Shown piece by piece: positions 17,083 to 26,456 of a stretch of DNA of 47,747 bases. Source of the stretch: an uncultured Erysipelotrichaceae bacterium. GTDB lineage: Bacteria > Bacillota_I > Bacilli_A > Erysipelotrichales > Erysipelotrichaceae. The position numbers were made by a program, and so were the translations under genes. Location of the stretch: assembly GCA_947036815.1 (NCBI GenBank), contig CAMQRS010000008.1, positions 1-47,747 on the forward strand, written 5' to 3'. Below the pieces are notes generated by a model. The model ran no database searches. It saw nothing but the letters and a program-made list of their open reading frames with translations, and was not told the DNA's origin. Every line of letters starts with the position of its first letter. The stretch's first letter is position 1.

Positions 17083-18411
17083 ATGACAAAATTTAAAAAA
17101 TTAATAGCTAGTTTATTGTGTGTGTTCGTAGTGTCAGGTCTTATGCCGACAAACGTTAGGGCAATTGAATACGGAAGTGATGGAATCACATCTTATAGTG
17201 AAGGGGTTGTATTAGTAAATTTAGACACCCATACAATTGCATACGAAAAAAATAGCGATGACACATTTTTACCTGCTTCAATAACTAAAATTATGACATT
17301 TATTATCGCCAGTGAATTGGCAACTGATGTAGAAGCGACTGTAACTGCTCCTATTTCTGTGTTTAATGAATTGGTAAAATATAATGCAAGTAATGCTGGG
17401 TTCGTGGTCGACGAAGAAATTCGTATTCTTGATTTACTATACGGATTAATCTTACCCTCTGGATGTGATGCAGCAGCTATTTTAGCAACTACTTTAACGG
17501 ATAATGATCCTGATGAATTTATTGATTTAATGAATGCTAAAGCGGTTGAATTAGGTGCTGTAGATACACACTTTGATGATGTACACGGGTTAGATAACGA
17601 ACACTCATATACAACAGCGAGTGATATGGCTATCATTACACAATATGCATTAGAAAATGAATTGTTTACTAAAGTTGCTACTACGCAATACTATGAATTA
17701 CCTACTACTAATTTGCAAGCCCCAAGAACTTTATACCATACAAACCAAGTGTTATACTCAGGATCTTCTTATTACAATTCAAAAGTTTCAGGTATTAAAA
17801 CGGGAACAACTGGAGATTACGAAAAGAATTTAATTACTATTGCTGAAAGTGATGGTACTAACTACTTGTTAGTTTTACTAGCAGCTCCACCATTAGACAG
17901 TGCAGGAAATGCGATTGAAGGTACCTATAGTGATACTAACAAAATATATGATTGGGCATTTAATAATTTATTTGTTCATCCATTAGTGAGTGCAGCAAAA
18001 GAAATGAAAACTGTAGATATTGCCTATGCAAAAGATAGCGATACCATCAAAGCAGTCACTAAAAATGAATTGGATGTTCTGCTTCCTTCTCATGTAGATG
18101 TTGAAAAAATAGAATCAAAGATTACAACAAACAAAGACTTAGAAGCTCCTATTGAAAAAGGAGCTACGATTGGTAAATTAGAATATATTTATGATGATGA
18201 AGTAATTGCGAGTACTCCTTTAGTTGCCAAAGCTACAATGGAAAAAAGTTACTTTAAATTTATTTGGAATTATCTAAAATACATCCTTATGGGTATTTTA
18301 ATCCTAACAGTCGTTGGGGCACTTACCTTAGTCGGATTACGTATCTACAATAAAAATCGTAGATACTCTAGAATATCTAGACCTATCAAACGCAAACGCT
18401 CTCGTTATTAA
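17083..18411 (+). CDS. D-alanyl-D-alanine carboxypeptidase (PBP5-like, S11)
   Basis: This low-molecular-weight penicillin-binding protein would trim the terminal D-Ala from peptidoglycan stem peptides. Residues 1-27 are a signal peptide. The active-site motifs are Ser66-I-T-Lys69 (PASITKIMT), Ser126-Gly-Cys128 in the place of the SxN motif, and Lys239-Thr-Gly (SGIKTGTTGDY). A C-terminal beta domain (about 300-385) leads to a membrane helix (about 398-425) and a very basic tail (NRRYSRISRPIKRKRSRY), so it is a true transmembrane anchor rather than an amphipathic helix. The Cys in the second motif is unusual against the textbook Asn. AAGGAG precedes the ATG; it is probably co-transcribed with rqcH. 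Confidence 0.93.
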   Translation: MTKFKKLIASLLCVFVVSGLMPTNVRAIEYGSDGITSYSEGVVLVNLDTHTIAYEKNSDDTFLPASITKIMTFIIASELATDVEATVTAPISVFNELVKYNASNAGFVVDEEIRILDLLYGLILPSGCDAAAILATTLTDNDPDEFIDLMNAKAVELGAVDTHFDDVHGLDNEHSYTTASDMAIITQYALENELFTKVATTQYYELPTTNLQAPRTLYHTNQVLYSGSSYYNSKVSGIKTGTTGDYEKNLITIAESDGTNYLLVLLAAPPLDSAGNAIEGTYSDTNKIYDWAFNNLFVHPLVSAAKEMKTVDIAYAKDSDTIKAVTKNELDVLLPSHVDVEKIESKITTNKDLEAPIEKGATIGKLEYIYDDEVIASTPLVAKATMEKSYFKFIWNYLKYILMGILILTVVGALTLVGLRIYNKNRRYSRISRPIKRKRSRY

Positions 18412-18413
18412 TT

Positions 18414-18463
18414 AAAAAAAATCATACACTTCGTGTTTTTACACATAAGCGTATGATTTTTTT
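18414..18463. terminator. Bidirectional terminator between the carboxypeptidase gene and nox
   Basis: An A-run and ATCATAC at 18414-18427 pair with GTATGAT and a T-run at 18451-18463; a smaller inner pairing CGTGT/ACACA is possible. It serves the plus-strand gene ending at 18411 and the minus-strand gene ending at 18468. Confidence 0.88.
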
Positions 18464-18467
18464 CTAT

Positions 18468-19811
18468 CTAATTTGTTGCCGGTGCGTTTAAAGCAGCCAT
18501 CGTTATAAAGTTATATGGTTGATTAAAATGAGGTAAAAAGAATGTATCCAATAGTTTCAATGTATCAATCGTCACTTGTTCTTGTATTGCTAGAGAAAAC
18601 ATATGAATTAGTAATGAGACATCTTCATCACTCGCTAATTGAGCTCCAACTATACGGCGTGATTTCTTTTCAAAAACGATACGAAGCGTTACCATGTAGT
18701 TTTCTTTAATGAATCCAGCACGTGCTAAATCTGAATAATCGCTATAGGCTACTTCCATTCCTGCAAGATTTGCTTTCGTTACACTTAATCCTGTAGAAAT
18801 TAAATTTAATCCAAATACTGATATCGCATTTGATCCCTGTACACCTAAACTTTCCAACTTTGTTCCACATACATTATGAGCCGCTACAATACCTGAGCGT
18901 ACCGCATTCGTTGCTAATGCGATGTAATTTGTCCTTTGCAACGCATTATCTTTTAATGTCGCACAATCTCCAATCGCATATACATCTGGCACCGTAGTTT
19001 CTTGTTTAAGATTTACAAGATATGCTCCCTTCTTAAATAATTCTAACTTAGCACTTCCTAACTGTGTATTTGCTTTGAACCCAACTGCCCACACAACCAT
19101 ATCCGCTTTTATAGTTTCACGATTGGTAGTAATTGATTCTACTTTAGTAGTTCCTTCAAACCCAATTACTTCTTGATTCAATTTTAAATTAATACCAGAA
19201 TCTATTAACCTTTGTTTCATCATTTCTGTAAATGGTTCATCATAATAAGAAGGTAAACAAGTAGAAGCAATATCAATCAATGTGACATGTTTTCCATTTA
19301 ATTTAAATGCTTCAACTAATTCAACGCCGATATATCCAGCTCCTATTACTACCACTTCCTGAATGGTTGGATCATGATCCAACGTATCAATGACTGCCTT
19401 TGCATCTTGATATAATTTCACTTGTTGAATATTCTTTAATTCACTCCCTTTTACTTTTGGAATGATAGGTATTGATCCTGTGGCTAACACTAGCTTATCA
19501 AAACTTTCTTTAATTAGTTTACCTGTGTTGTCTGTTGCACTAACGACTTTAGCATCATAATCAATATGTGTTACTTTCGTTTCCATATGTATGGTAGCGC
19601 CTTTGTTAGTTAATGTTTTAGCATCTGAATAAAATAGTCCATCCGCATTATCAATTTGATTACCAATCCATAACGCCATCCCACAACCTAAAAAACTAAT
19701 ATTAGAGTTTTCATCAAATACTACTACTTCTGTATCTTTATAATTGTCCAATATCGTATTAATACAAGCTGTTCCTGCATGGTTTGCACCAACTACTACT
19801 ATTTTTGTCAT
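18468..19811 (-). CDS. nox: NADH oxidase (probably water-forming)
   Basis: This 447-residue flavoprotein belongs to the CoA-disulfide reductase/NADH oxidase group. It has the FAD-binding start KIVVVGANHAGTA, the redox-active Cys43 in FLGCGMALWIG, the NAD-binding VVVIGAGYIGVELVEAF, the second FAD motif DVYAIGDCATLKD, and a C-terminal dimerisation domain. A single Cys in this position fits enzymes that reduce oxygen to water and regenerate NAD. The AGGAGG before the ATG is strong. It lies alone between terminators, suggesting a monocistronic role in oxygen tolerance. Confidence 0.92.
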   Translation of the reverse strand: MTKIVVVGANHAGTACINTILDNYKDTEVVVFDENSNISFLGCGMALWIGNQIDNADGLFYSDAKTLTNKGATIHMETKVTHIDYDAKVVSATDNTGKLIKESFDKLVLATGSIPIIPKVKGSELKNIQQVKLYQDAKAVIDTLDHDPTIQEVVVIGAGYIGVELVEAFKLNGKHVTLIDIASTCLPSYYDEPFTEMMKQRLIDSGINLKLNQEVIGFEGTTKVESITTNRETIKADMVVWAVGFKANTQLGSAKLELFKKGAYLVNLKQETTVPDVYAIGDCATLKDNALQRTNYIALATNAVRSGIVAAHNVCGTKLESLGVQGSNAISVFGLNLISTGLSVTKANLAGMEVAYSDYSDLARAGFIKENYMVTLRIVFEKKSRRIVGAQLASDEDVSLLIHMFSLAIQEQVTIDTLKLLDTFFLPHFNQPYNFITMAALNAPATN

Positions 19812-19879
19812 AATGACCTCCTATTATCTGTATCTATATAATAACCCATTCATATACATATATACGCTCTAATGCTCAA

Positions 19880-19905
19880 AAAAAATAGGATGTGAGTCCT
19901 ATTTT
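19880..19905 (-). terminator. Terminator of ppaC
   Basis: AAAATAGGA (19882-19890) and TCCTATTTT (19897-19905) form a nine-base-pair stem; on the minus strand it is followed by a T-run. The stem overlaps the ppaC stop codon. Confidence 0.85.
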
Positions 19906-21512
19906 AATAATGATGCAATTTTGGGTATAATTTGTTTTTTTCTTGAAATAAATCCGGCAATATAATCATCCGAATTTGAGGTATTTCTAAATTCTATATC
20001 AATTGTTGAAGCTAATTTACCACTAAATAAAAATTTACTTCCTTTTCCTTCTACATTAGAGAAGGCCATCATTAGTAAATCATATTTAAATCGTTCATTT
20101 TCACTTACCAAATACGATTGGAATTCATTTTGTATTTTATTAATACATTTTAAATCAAATATATTTGTTTGTCCTATCGCAATAGAGTATCCATCAAGTT
20201 CATATTCTTTAAAGTCAGTATACAGTAGTTCTGAAAATTCTTTACCAGTGATATTTGCTGTTTTTCTAAACATTTCTTCAGATAATCCAGGTAAGTCTAG
20301 TTCATATTTTTTAGCTAATTGATTTGCTGTTTCTATGTCTAATGAAGTACAAGTAGGCGAATTAAAGTTCATGGTATCAGAAATAATTGCACAGCATAAT
20401 ATTCCAGCAATATGTTTTGGAATATCGATAAAATTTTCACGATATAAACTTGCAATAATCGTACATGTACTTCCTACTTTTGAGTTTCTGAATATAATCG
20501 GTTGGCTAGTTTCAATATCTCCAATACGGTGATGATCAATTATCTCTAGAATATTAGCATATTCAATATCATCTATCGTTTGACTCTTTTCATTATGATC
20601 TACTAGAATGAAATTCTTTTTAGAATATGATAATAAATGGTATCTAGCAACAGATCCTACAATTTCTTCATTTAAGAATACCGGATAATTACGATATCTT
20701 GTTTTCAACATTACTTTTCCGACATCTTCTACATATTCATTTCCATTAAACGATATCATGTTCGACACAGGTTGCATAATCAGTCGTACTGGAATACTGC
20801 GATATATCATTTGTATAATCTTCATCACATTATAATTTGTTGAAATTAGTGTAACACCCATTTCTTGTGCCATTTTAATTGTAAAACTACTTGGTACATA
20901 ATTTTCTGAAATTGCAATTACTGCACATCCTTTAGACATACATTTTATCATTGTGTCTTCATTATCACTTAGAACCATAATCGCTCCGACTAAGTCCCTA
21001 GACATTAATTGGTTATCATTAATACGGACAAACCCACTACGTGTAATATTTCCTCTATGTAGAATACTCCCTTTTAAAGAAAGAACTAAATTGTCTATTG
21101 GTGTGTCTTTTAATAAATCTTTTGTGATATTTAAATCCTGCATTTGAATTCTAGATAAATCAGACATGGTAGTTAGTCCTACCATTTTTCCTTCATTACT
21201 TACGATGTAAATAGTTTTTGTTTTATGTTCTATACATAAATCCCATACTCTACGTAACGTATCATATTCACAAGCTGTGACTGGGGGATCCATATCTATT
21301 TCTTTTAATCCAGCCTTCGCACTAGTCATTAATTCAGGAGCTAAAACATCAAATTTATCTAGTATAAATTGGGTTTCTTTATTCACTTTCCCTAATCGAA
21401 CTGGCTTTGCATTTTGATTTAATTCATTTTTTAAATGTGCATAAGCAATAGATGCGCAAATTGAATCGCTATCGGGATTTTTATGCCCTGTAATATACAC
21501 TGTTTTATTCAT
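19899..21512 (-). CDS. ppaC: Manganese-dependent inorganic pyrophosphatase with CBS and DRTGG domains (family II)
   Basis: The enzyme hydrolyses pyrophosphate and so drives biosynthesis. The DHH-type core is split: the N-terminal GHKNPDSDS (His10, Asp14, Asp16) supplies metal ligands, and DHHRIGDIE carries the DHH motif. A long insert (about 65-300) holds two CBS segments (TIYIVSNEGKMVGLTTMSDL; YRNYPVFLNEEIVGSVARY) around a DRTGG-like domain. In the family this insert binds adenine nucleotides and turns activity up or down. The DHHA2 domain closes the protein (SGKLASTIDIEFRN). At 537 residues it matches the CBS-containing subfamily. GGAGG lies before the ATG. Confidence 0.95.
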   Translation of the reverse strand: MNKTVYITGHKNPDSDSICASIAYAHLKNELNQNAKPVRLGKVNKETQFILDKFDVLAPELMTSAKAGLKEIDMDPPVTACEYDTLRRVWDLCIEHKTKTIYIVSNEGKMVGLTTMSDLSRIQMQDLNITKDLLKDTPIDNLVLSLKGSILHRGNITRSGFVRINDNQLMSRDLVGAIMVLSDNEDTMIKCMSKGCAVIAISENYVPSSFTIKMAQEMGVTLISTNYNVMKIIQMIYRSIPVRLIMQPVSNMISFNGNEYVEDVGKVMLKTRYRNYPVFLNEEIVGSVARYHLLSYSKKNFILVDHNEKSQTIDDIEYANILEIIDHHRIGDIETSQPIIFRNSKVGSTCTIIASLYRENFIDIPKHIAGILCCAIISDTMNFNSPTCTSLDIETANQLAKKYELDLPGLSEEMFRKTANITGKEFSELLYTDFKEYELDGYSIAIGQTNIFDLKCINKIQNEFQSYLVSENERFKYDLLMMAFSNVEGKGSKFLFSGKLASTIDIEFRNTSNSDDYIAGFISRKKQIIPKIASLLK

Positions 21513-21706
21513 ATTTTATATCCTCCATATATTCACTTATACTTTAATAATACTATAAAAATAACAATATGTCATTGATTATTCTATTCGTGAATAAATT
21601 CACCAATTCCTTGCTTTTTTTTAGTATCTATTCTTAAACTAATCACTTAACCTCTTCAATTTTAGTATCTTATTCACTCTACTACGTATATAATATTATG
21701 GGGTGA

Positions 21707-22879
21707 TTGTTATGTTTTGGAATTTTCAGTGGTTCTACCATCTTTATATCTCAATATTATGGTGTAAAGGATATTAAATCAATACGTAAAGTTATGTCTA
21801 TCGAATTAATTATAGGATTCATCATTTGTAGTTTTGTGATGGTTATTACTTTCTTTTTCAAAGATAATATATTGTCTTTGTTTACAAATGATCCAGCAGT
21901 AATTGAACTAGGTGTGCAGTATTTAGATATCGCATTCCTTACTTATTTACCAACAGCTATTTCGTTTGCATTCTCTTTTAATTCTAGGAGTATTCATCGT
22001 TTAAAAATAGTAACGTTCATTAGTGCTAGTGCGGTATTAGTAAATACATTCTTAAATTACTGTTTAATTTTTGGGAACTTCGGGTTTCCTATGCTTAATG
22101 TAGAAGGTGCTGCAATCGCAACTTTAATTGCTCGTACTTTAGAACTAACTTTTATATTAGGTTATATATATATGAGTAGAGAACATCCATTAGCAGGACG
22201 TATACAAGACTTTAAATCAATTGATACTTCTTTACTAAAAAAAATAGTTCATACTTCCATCCCAGTAGCATTGAGCGAGTGTGCTTGGAGTATGGGAATT
22301 ACTACTTGTTTTATTGCCTATGGCCAACTTGGTACAAGTGCATTGGCAATAAAACAAGTAGCAGGTTCTATCAACGATATTTTCCAATGTATATTCTTTG
22401 GATTAGGAAATGCATGTGCTGTCATGATTGGAAATGAACTAGGAAGAAATAAAAAAGACTTAGCTTTTCTTTACGGTAAAATTTTCATTGGAATAAATTT
22501 GGTATTATGTTTAATCATGACGTTAGCTTTATTTTTAATTAAAGGAAGTATTGCTAAGATTTATAATTATGATTTAGAAACCACAAAATTATTAAATGAT
22601 TCCCTTTCAGTATATGCGTTATACATTACTCCTAAAATGATGTCTTATGTACATGTTTGTGGAATATTAAGAAGTGGTGGAGATACCAAGTTTTGTATGG
22701 TATGGGATATTGTCAGTATTTGGGGTGTTTCTGTTCCGTTAGCATTCTTTAGTGTGTTAGTCCTTAAACTACCACTTCCACTAGTAATCGCAATATCTTT
22801 TTCTGATGAAATCGTAAAAGCAATTGCTACCTTACATCGTTTCTTTAGTAAGAAGTGGATCCATAACTTAATAAAATAA
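21707..22879 (+). pseudogene. 5'-truncated MATE-family efflux transporter
   Basis: The 390-residue frame is clearly MATE: FGIFSGSTIFISQYYGVKDI, LNVEGAAIATLIARTLEL, SFSDEIVKAIATLHR, about ten to eleven membrane helices. Full members run to about 440-450 residues, and here about 55-60 N-terminal residues, with the first helix and half of the second, are missing. The frame can begin only at TTG 21707, directly after an in-frame TGA, and the upstream 190 bases show no helix-coding frame. A near ATG (21712) is in another frame and stops after 21 codons. A 5' deletion is likely; a functional short protein from TTG (GGGGTGA lies upstream) is less likely. Confidence 0.65.
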
Positions 22880-22944
22880 GATCAAGTAATAGCATCTATA
22901 GTTGAGCATAGATTATGCAAATAACCAATGCATTCAAAACAAAC

Positions 22945-22986
22945 AAAAAGACATGATTCCTAACCTAAATAGGATTCGTGTCTTTT
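22945..22986 (+). terminator. Terminator after the MATE gene
   Basis: AAAAAGACATGATTCCTA and TAGGATTCGTGTCTTTTT pair over most of their length around a short loop, ending in T-rich sequence. Confidence 0.85.
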
Positions 22987-23005
22987 TCTGTTGCATTTAA
23001 TTATA

Positions 23006-23043
23006 GTTAACACATGTATCTATTTGATACATAGTAAGTTAAC
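23006..23043. repeat. Nested inverted repeat downstream of cysE
   Basis: GTTAAC at 23006-23011 and 23038-23043 encloses ATGTATC (23014-23020) and GATACAT (23026-23032). The inner and outer arms are each perfect. No T-run follows on either strand, so it is not a normal terminator; it may be an mRNA 3' stem or a protein-binding site. It lies 17 bases after the cysE stop. Confidence 0.5.
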
Positions 23044-23059
23044 ATCTGAGTTACTACTT

Positions 23060-23617
23060 TTATTTTACCTTGTTTTTATGACAATCACATAAATCGTCTA
23101 ACACTGTTCTTTTAGTTGGCTTCGCTGGGATTCCTACAACAGATACATTATCACATACATCTCTAGTAACAACTGAATTGGCTCCTACTTTAGAATTATG
23201 CCCAAGATAAATGTTTCCTAATACTTTGGCTCCTGCACCAATCATTACATTGTTACCTAGCGTAGGGTGTCTTTTTCCACACTCTTTACCGGTTCCTCCA
23301 AGGGTTACACCATGGTATATGATACAGTCATCGCCGATGATTGTCGTTTCTCCGATGACAACACCCATTCCATGATCGATGATTAATCCTTTTCCTATCT
23401 TCGCTCCTGGATGAATTTCAATTCCTACCCAAAATCTTGCGATATTACTAATCAGTCTTGCTAAGAAATAAAGATGCCAATTATATAAACAATGTGCAAT
23501 ACGATGAAAAAACATGGCTTTCATATGCGGATACAAAAGAGCGATTTCTAGTACAGAATGTACTGCTGGATCATAATTTTTTGTACGATTTATCTGATAT
23601 CTAAGTGATTGAAACAT
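23060..23617 (-). CDS. cysE: Serine O-acetyltransferase
   Basis: The enzyme makes O-acetylserine, the carbon skeleton for cysteine. The 185-residue protein has the short N-terminal helical region of Bacillota CysE and the left-handed beta helix made of hexapeptide repeats ([66 protein letters not shown]). The His in DHG and the Asp in the helix region suit catalysis. It lies 61 bases downstream of the LUD-domain gene on the same strand and probably shares its transcript. No T-box or S-box leader is visible, and no cysK neighbour lies in the window. Confidence 0.95.
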   Translation of the reverse strand: MFQSLRYQINRTKNYDPAVHSVLEIALLYPHMKAMFFHRIAHCLYNWHLYFLARLISNIARFWVGIEIHPGAKIGKGLIIDHGMGVVIGETTIIGDDCIIYHGVTLGGTGKECGKRHPTLGNNVMIGAGAKVLGNIYLGHNSKVGANSVVTRDVCDNVSVVGIPAKPTKRTVLDDLCDCHKNKVK

Positions 23618-23678
23618 ATAATCTCCTTTATTTATTAACTATTATACATGATATACAAAAAAATATAACTAATTTGCT

Positions 23679-24320
23679 CTAATAACCATAATCCTCATTC
23701 ACTAAAATAACCTTAATTCTATTTTTTACATTTTGTCTTTTATGTGTGACATACGTACAACATATTCGAGTATCCAATTGGCAATTTGCACATTGTCCAA
23801 TGACTGTACAAGGATTATCCTTATGTAATCGAATGCAATTTGCTGGAGCTGCGATCATCTCTACTCTTGTTTTTGCTTCTTCTATATCTTTTACTATTTT
23901 ATTTTTTCCCACTACTAAGATCACATTACTTGGTCCAAAAGTAATTGCTGAAACACGATTTCCCATTCCATCTACATTGTATAATTCTCCATTTAAAGTA
24001 ATGGCATTACTACTGCAAATATAGTAATCACAAAGGAATACTTGCCTATATATTTGAAGCATTTCTTCTCTACTTAATCCTTCTTGGTACCGATCTTGAA
24101 AATCAATTTCTAGAGTGCGCAACAAATCGATTACTCCTGTTTCAAATAGTGTTTGAGAACCACCGACACTCACACTAGAACCATCTAGAATTAGCGAAGA
24201 TAACAATTGTTTCGCTTCTTTAGCATTTTCTACGATGTATGCTTCCATATTATTTTGTATTAATGATTTTTGTACTTTTTCAAGCTGTACTCTTTGTAAT
24301 TCTTCAGTATGTTTATCCAT
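23679..24320 (-). CDS. LUD-domain protein (LutC/YkgG-like, DUF162)
   Basis: The 213-residue product fits the LUD family, in which LutC works with LutA and LutB in L-lactate oxidation. Visible segments are SVSVGGSQTLFETGVIDLL, DYYICSSNAITLNGELYNVD, GMGNRVSAITFGPSNVILVV, and a cysteine-rich tail GQCANCQLDTRICCTYV. LutA and LutB are not beside it, so the substrate is open; stand-alone LUD proteins are common in anaerobes. It has its own promoter (24348-24376) and GGAGG before the ATG, and precedes cysE. Confidence 0.85.
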   Translation of the reverse strand: MDKHTEELQRVQLEKVQKSLIQNNMEAYIVENAKEAKQLLSSLILDGSSVSVGGSQTLFETGVIDLLRTLEIDFQDRYQEGLSREEMLQIYRQVFLCDYYICSSNAITLNGELYNVDGMGNRVSAITFGPSNVILVVGKNKIVKDIEEAKTRVEMIAAPANCIRLHKDNPCTVIGQCANCQLDTRICCTYVTHKRQNVKNRIKVILVNEDYGY

Positions 24321-24347
24321 TGTGTATCCTCCTCATATATGAGTACT

Positions 24348-24376
24348 ATTATACTTGTTTTTATTATCTATTACAA
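24348..24376 (-). promoter_or_regulatory. Promoter of the LUD-cysE pair
   Basis: On the minus strand TTGTAA (24371-24376) and TATAAT (24348-24353) are 17 bases apart. A 12-bp palindrome CTCATATATGAG (24332-24343) lies between the promoter and the ribosome binding site. Confidence 0.75.
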
Positions 24377-24385
24377 CAATACCTA

Positions 24386-24394
24386 TGGTATACT
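24386..24394 (+). promoter_or_regulatory. Extended -10 promoter of cca
   Basis: TGGTATACT lies 20 bases before the cca ATG, back to back with the LUD promoter. AAAGGAG follows at good spacing from the start. Confidence 0.55.
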
Positions 24395-24414
24395 AAAAAG
24401 ATAAAGGAGTACTT

Positions 24415-25632
24415 ATGAACTATCCATTTACGTTGTCTAGCCAAAAACTGATACACCTATTTAATCAATTGGGATATGAACTATATCCTGTTGGTGGTTG
24501 TGTTAGAAATCATTTATTACAAATTAAAATACAAGATATTGATATGTGTACAAATGCTACTCCTACCCAAATGCTAGAAATAGCAAAACTACACCAGCTC
24601 AAAACGATTCCTACAGGAATAAAACACGGCACGCTTACCTTTATCATACAAGGTGAATCCATTGAAGTGACAACCTTTCGAAGTGAGAGTACCTACGTGA
24701 ATCATCGTCACCCACTCGAAGTACAATTTTCTAATAGTCTAGTTGAAGATGTCAAACGTAGAGACTTCACAATGAATGCACTGTGTTTCCACAATAATAC
24801 TATCATCGATTATCATAACGGTATTCAGGATATAGAAGACAAATGTATCCGTTGCATTGATACTCCAGATACAAGATTTAATGAAGATGCATTACGAATC
24901 CTAAGAGCATTACGATTTTCCATGCAACTTAACTTTAGAATTGAAGAGGATACCTATCACTCAATTCAGCGTAATGCCCACTTATTAACTCATATCTCAA
25001 AAGAGCGAATCCTTGATGAATTTAATAAAATGTTAAACGCTAATTTTCCAACAACATTTAAAACACTTTTTGATGCGAATGTATTAACATATCTTTTAGG
25101 TACAACAATACATGAATCCCTGTGTATTCAATTAGATTCACAACTATTAAATTCATCAATATCTATTACTAGCAAGCTTGCCTTAGCACTCGATATAGGA
25201 ATAATTAATCCAACAATCCTGCAAAACTTAAAATATTCAAATAAAGTAATATCTGATGTTCGAATCATACAACACCATTTGCATATTCCATTATCAAATC
25301 ACGATGATATTCGAAGATGTTTATATTACTTCAATAAAAATATGGATGTATTATCTAATTATATACATACAAAAGCATGTATACATACCATCAATATTGA
25401 AAAAATAACTAATTATATAGAATTGAGTATTTACAATAATGAATGTTTTCGTCTTCGTGACCTCGCATTAAATGGTAATGAGATTAAACAAATTGGGATA
25501 AGTGATAAATATATTGGACAAGTCCTAACATATTTATTAGAATATATTATAGTACACCAACAAGAGAATAATAAAGTTAGTCTATTAAAGCTTTGTGAAG
25601 GAGCACAAAATGAAATATATAATTGCGAATGA
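24415..25632 (+). CDS. cca: CCA tRNA nucleotidyltransferase
   Basis: This class II nucleotidyltransferase builds or repairs the CCA end of tRNAs. The 405-residue protein has the nucleotidyl-transfer motif GGCVRNHLLQIKIQDIDMCT with the two metal-binding Asp residues in DID, the RRDFTMNAL motif, the base-selection helix EDALRILRALRFSMQL and the ERILDEFNKM helix, then a helical body and tail. The Asp-x-x-Arg template motif that discriminates CCA-adding from A-adding enzymes was not checked in detail, so a poly(A) or A-adding role is a minor alternative. AAAGGAG precedes the ATG. It overlaps the next gene by 23 bases. Confidence 0.92.
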   Translation: MNYPFTLSSQKLIHLFNQLGYELYPVGGCVRNHLLQIKIQDIDMCTNATPTQMLEIAKLHQLKTIPTGIKHGTLTFIIQGESIEVTTFRSESTYVNHRHPLEVQFSNSLVEDVKRRDFTMNALCFHNNTIIDYHNGIQDIEDKCIRCIDTPDTRFNEDALRILRALRFSMQLNFRIEEDTYHSIQRNAHLLTHISKERILDEFNKMLNANFPTTFKTLFDANVLTYLLGTTIHESLCIQLDSQLLNSSISITSKLALALDIGIINPTILQNLKYSNKVISDVRIIQHHLHIPLSNHDDIRRCLYYFNKNMDVLSNYIHTKACIHTINIEKITNYIELSIYNNECFRLRDLALNGNEIKQIGISDKYIGQVLTYLLEYIIVHQQENNKVSLLKLCEGAQNEIYNCE

Positions 25633-26161
25633 TATCCATGGTAGTCACTATTATGCCAACATTATTGTTGAAGCATTTCACCAGCACGAGGCTGATAAAC
25701 TACTTCTGTTAGGTGATTTATTGTACCACGGACCTCGTAATGATTTACCTAGAGATTACAATCCCAAACTAGTAATTCCCTTATTAAATTCATTAAAACA
25801 TAAAATTATCGCAGTCCGTGGAAACTGTGATAGTGAAGTGGATCAAATGGTTTTAGAGTTTCCCTGCTTAGCGGACTATACAATATTAATGGATGAAGGA
25901 AGACAGATATTCTTAACGCACGGCCATATTTACCATCCAAATAATATGCCACTGCTTAATAAAAATGATATCTTTATGTATGGTCATATTCATATTCCAA
26001 TAAGCAACAAGGAAAACGATATTCATATTTTAAATGCAGGTAGCATTAGTATTCCTAAGGAAAACAGCGCACATTCCTACGCTGTTTTAGAAAATAATAC
26101 CTATACTTTATATGATGAAAACCATCAAACTATTTATGTATACTTAATCAAAAACAATTAA
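25610..26161 (+). CDS. YfcE-type metallophosphodiesterase
   Basis: The 183-residue calcineurin-like enzyme has the metal-binding motifs ANDIHGSHYY (Asp, His), LLLGDLLYHGP (Asp), VRGNCDSEVDQ (Asn), LTHGHIYHP and YGHIHIP (His). This is the YfcE/MJ0936 pattern, active on phosphodiester model substrates with unknown natural substrate. Although the frame is open five codons farther up, GAAGGAG is placed correctly for the ATG at 25610, where the family begins. Its start overlaps the cca end, so the two are coupled. Confidence 0.9.
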   Translation: MKYIIANDIHGSHYYANIIVEAFHQHEADKLLLLGDLLYHGPRNDLPRDYNPKLVIPLLNSLKHKIIAVRGNCDSEVDQMVLEFPCLADYTILMDEGRQIFLTHGHIYHPNNMPLLNKNDIFMYGHIHIPISNKENDIHILNAGSISIPKENSAHSYAVLENNTYTLYDENHQTIYVYLIKNN

Positions 26162-26175
26162 AATATTCCAAAAAT

Positions 26176-26204
26176 TTGCATTTTAATTCATATGTGGGTA
26201 TAAT
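26176..26204 (+). promoter_or_regulatory. Promoter of the small membrane protein gene
   Basis: TTGCAT (26176-26181) and TATAAT (26199-26204) are 17 bases apart, 34 bases before the start codon at 26238. Confidence 0.7.
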
Positions 26205-26237
26205 TAGTAATGTAGAAATTCAAAAAGGAAAACAATT

Positions 26238-26456
26238 ATGAATAAAAAAAATATAGATATCAAAAAATATTTGTGTTGGTCTTTCATATTTATTGGAATT
26301 ATTTTAGCTATTATATGGATTGTTGATGCTTATTCTCAACCTAATATAGTTACTAATCCAACAAATAACACCACGCTACAATCAGCTTTATTCTTTGTTA
26401 TCACGTTAGCAATATTTTCACGTAGATTATATAATCGTAATAAAGATAAAAAATAA
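26238..26456 (+). CDS. Small two-helix membrane protein, unknown function
   Basis: The 72-residue product has a basic start (MNKKNIDIKKY), a membrane helix at about 12-31, a polar Asn/Thr-rich loop (PNIVTNPTNNTTLQ) and a second helix at about 49-62 followed by a basic tail. The layout predicts both ends inside the cell. I recognise no family. It has its own promoter, AAAGGAAAA before the ATG, and its own terminator, which supports a real gene. Confidence 0.75.
   Translation: MNKKNIDIKKYLCWSFIFIGIILAIIWIVDAYSQPNIVTNPTNNTTLQSALFFVITLAIFSRRLYNRNKDKK

Noticed and set aside
21707-21775. Short gene from the ATG at 21712 (21 codons)
   Set aside because: Although GGGGTGA precedes it, the product has no family and the bases also encode conserved MATE residues in another frame.
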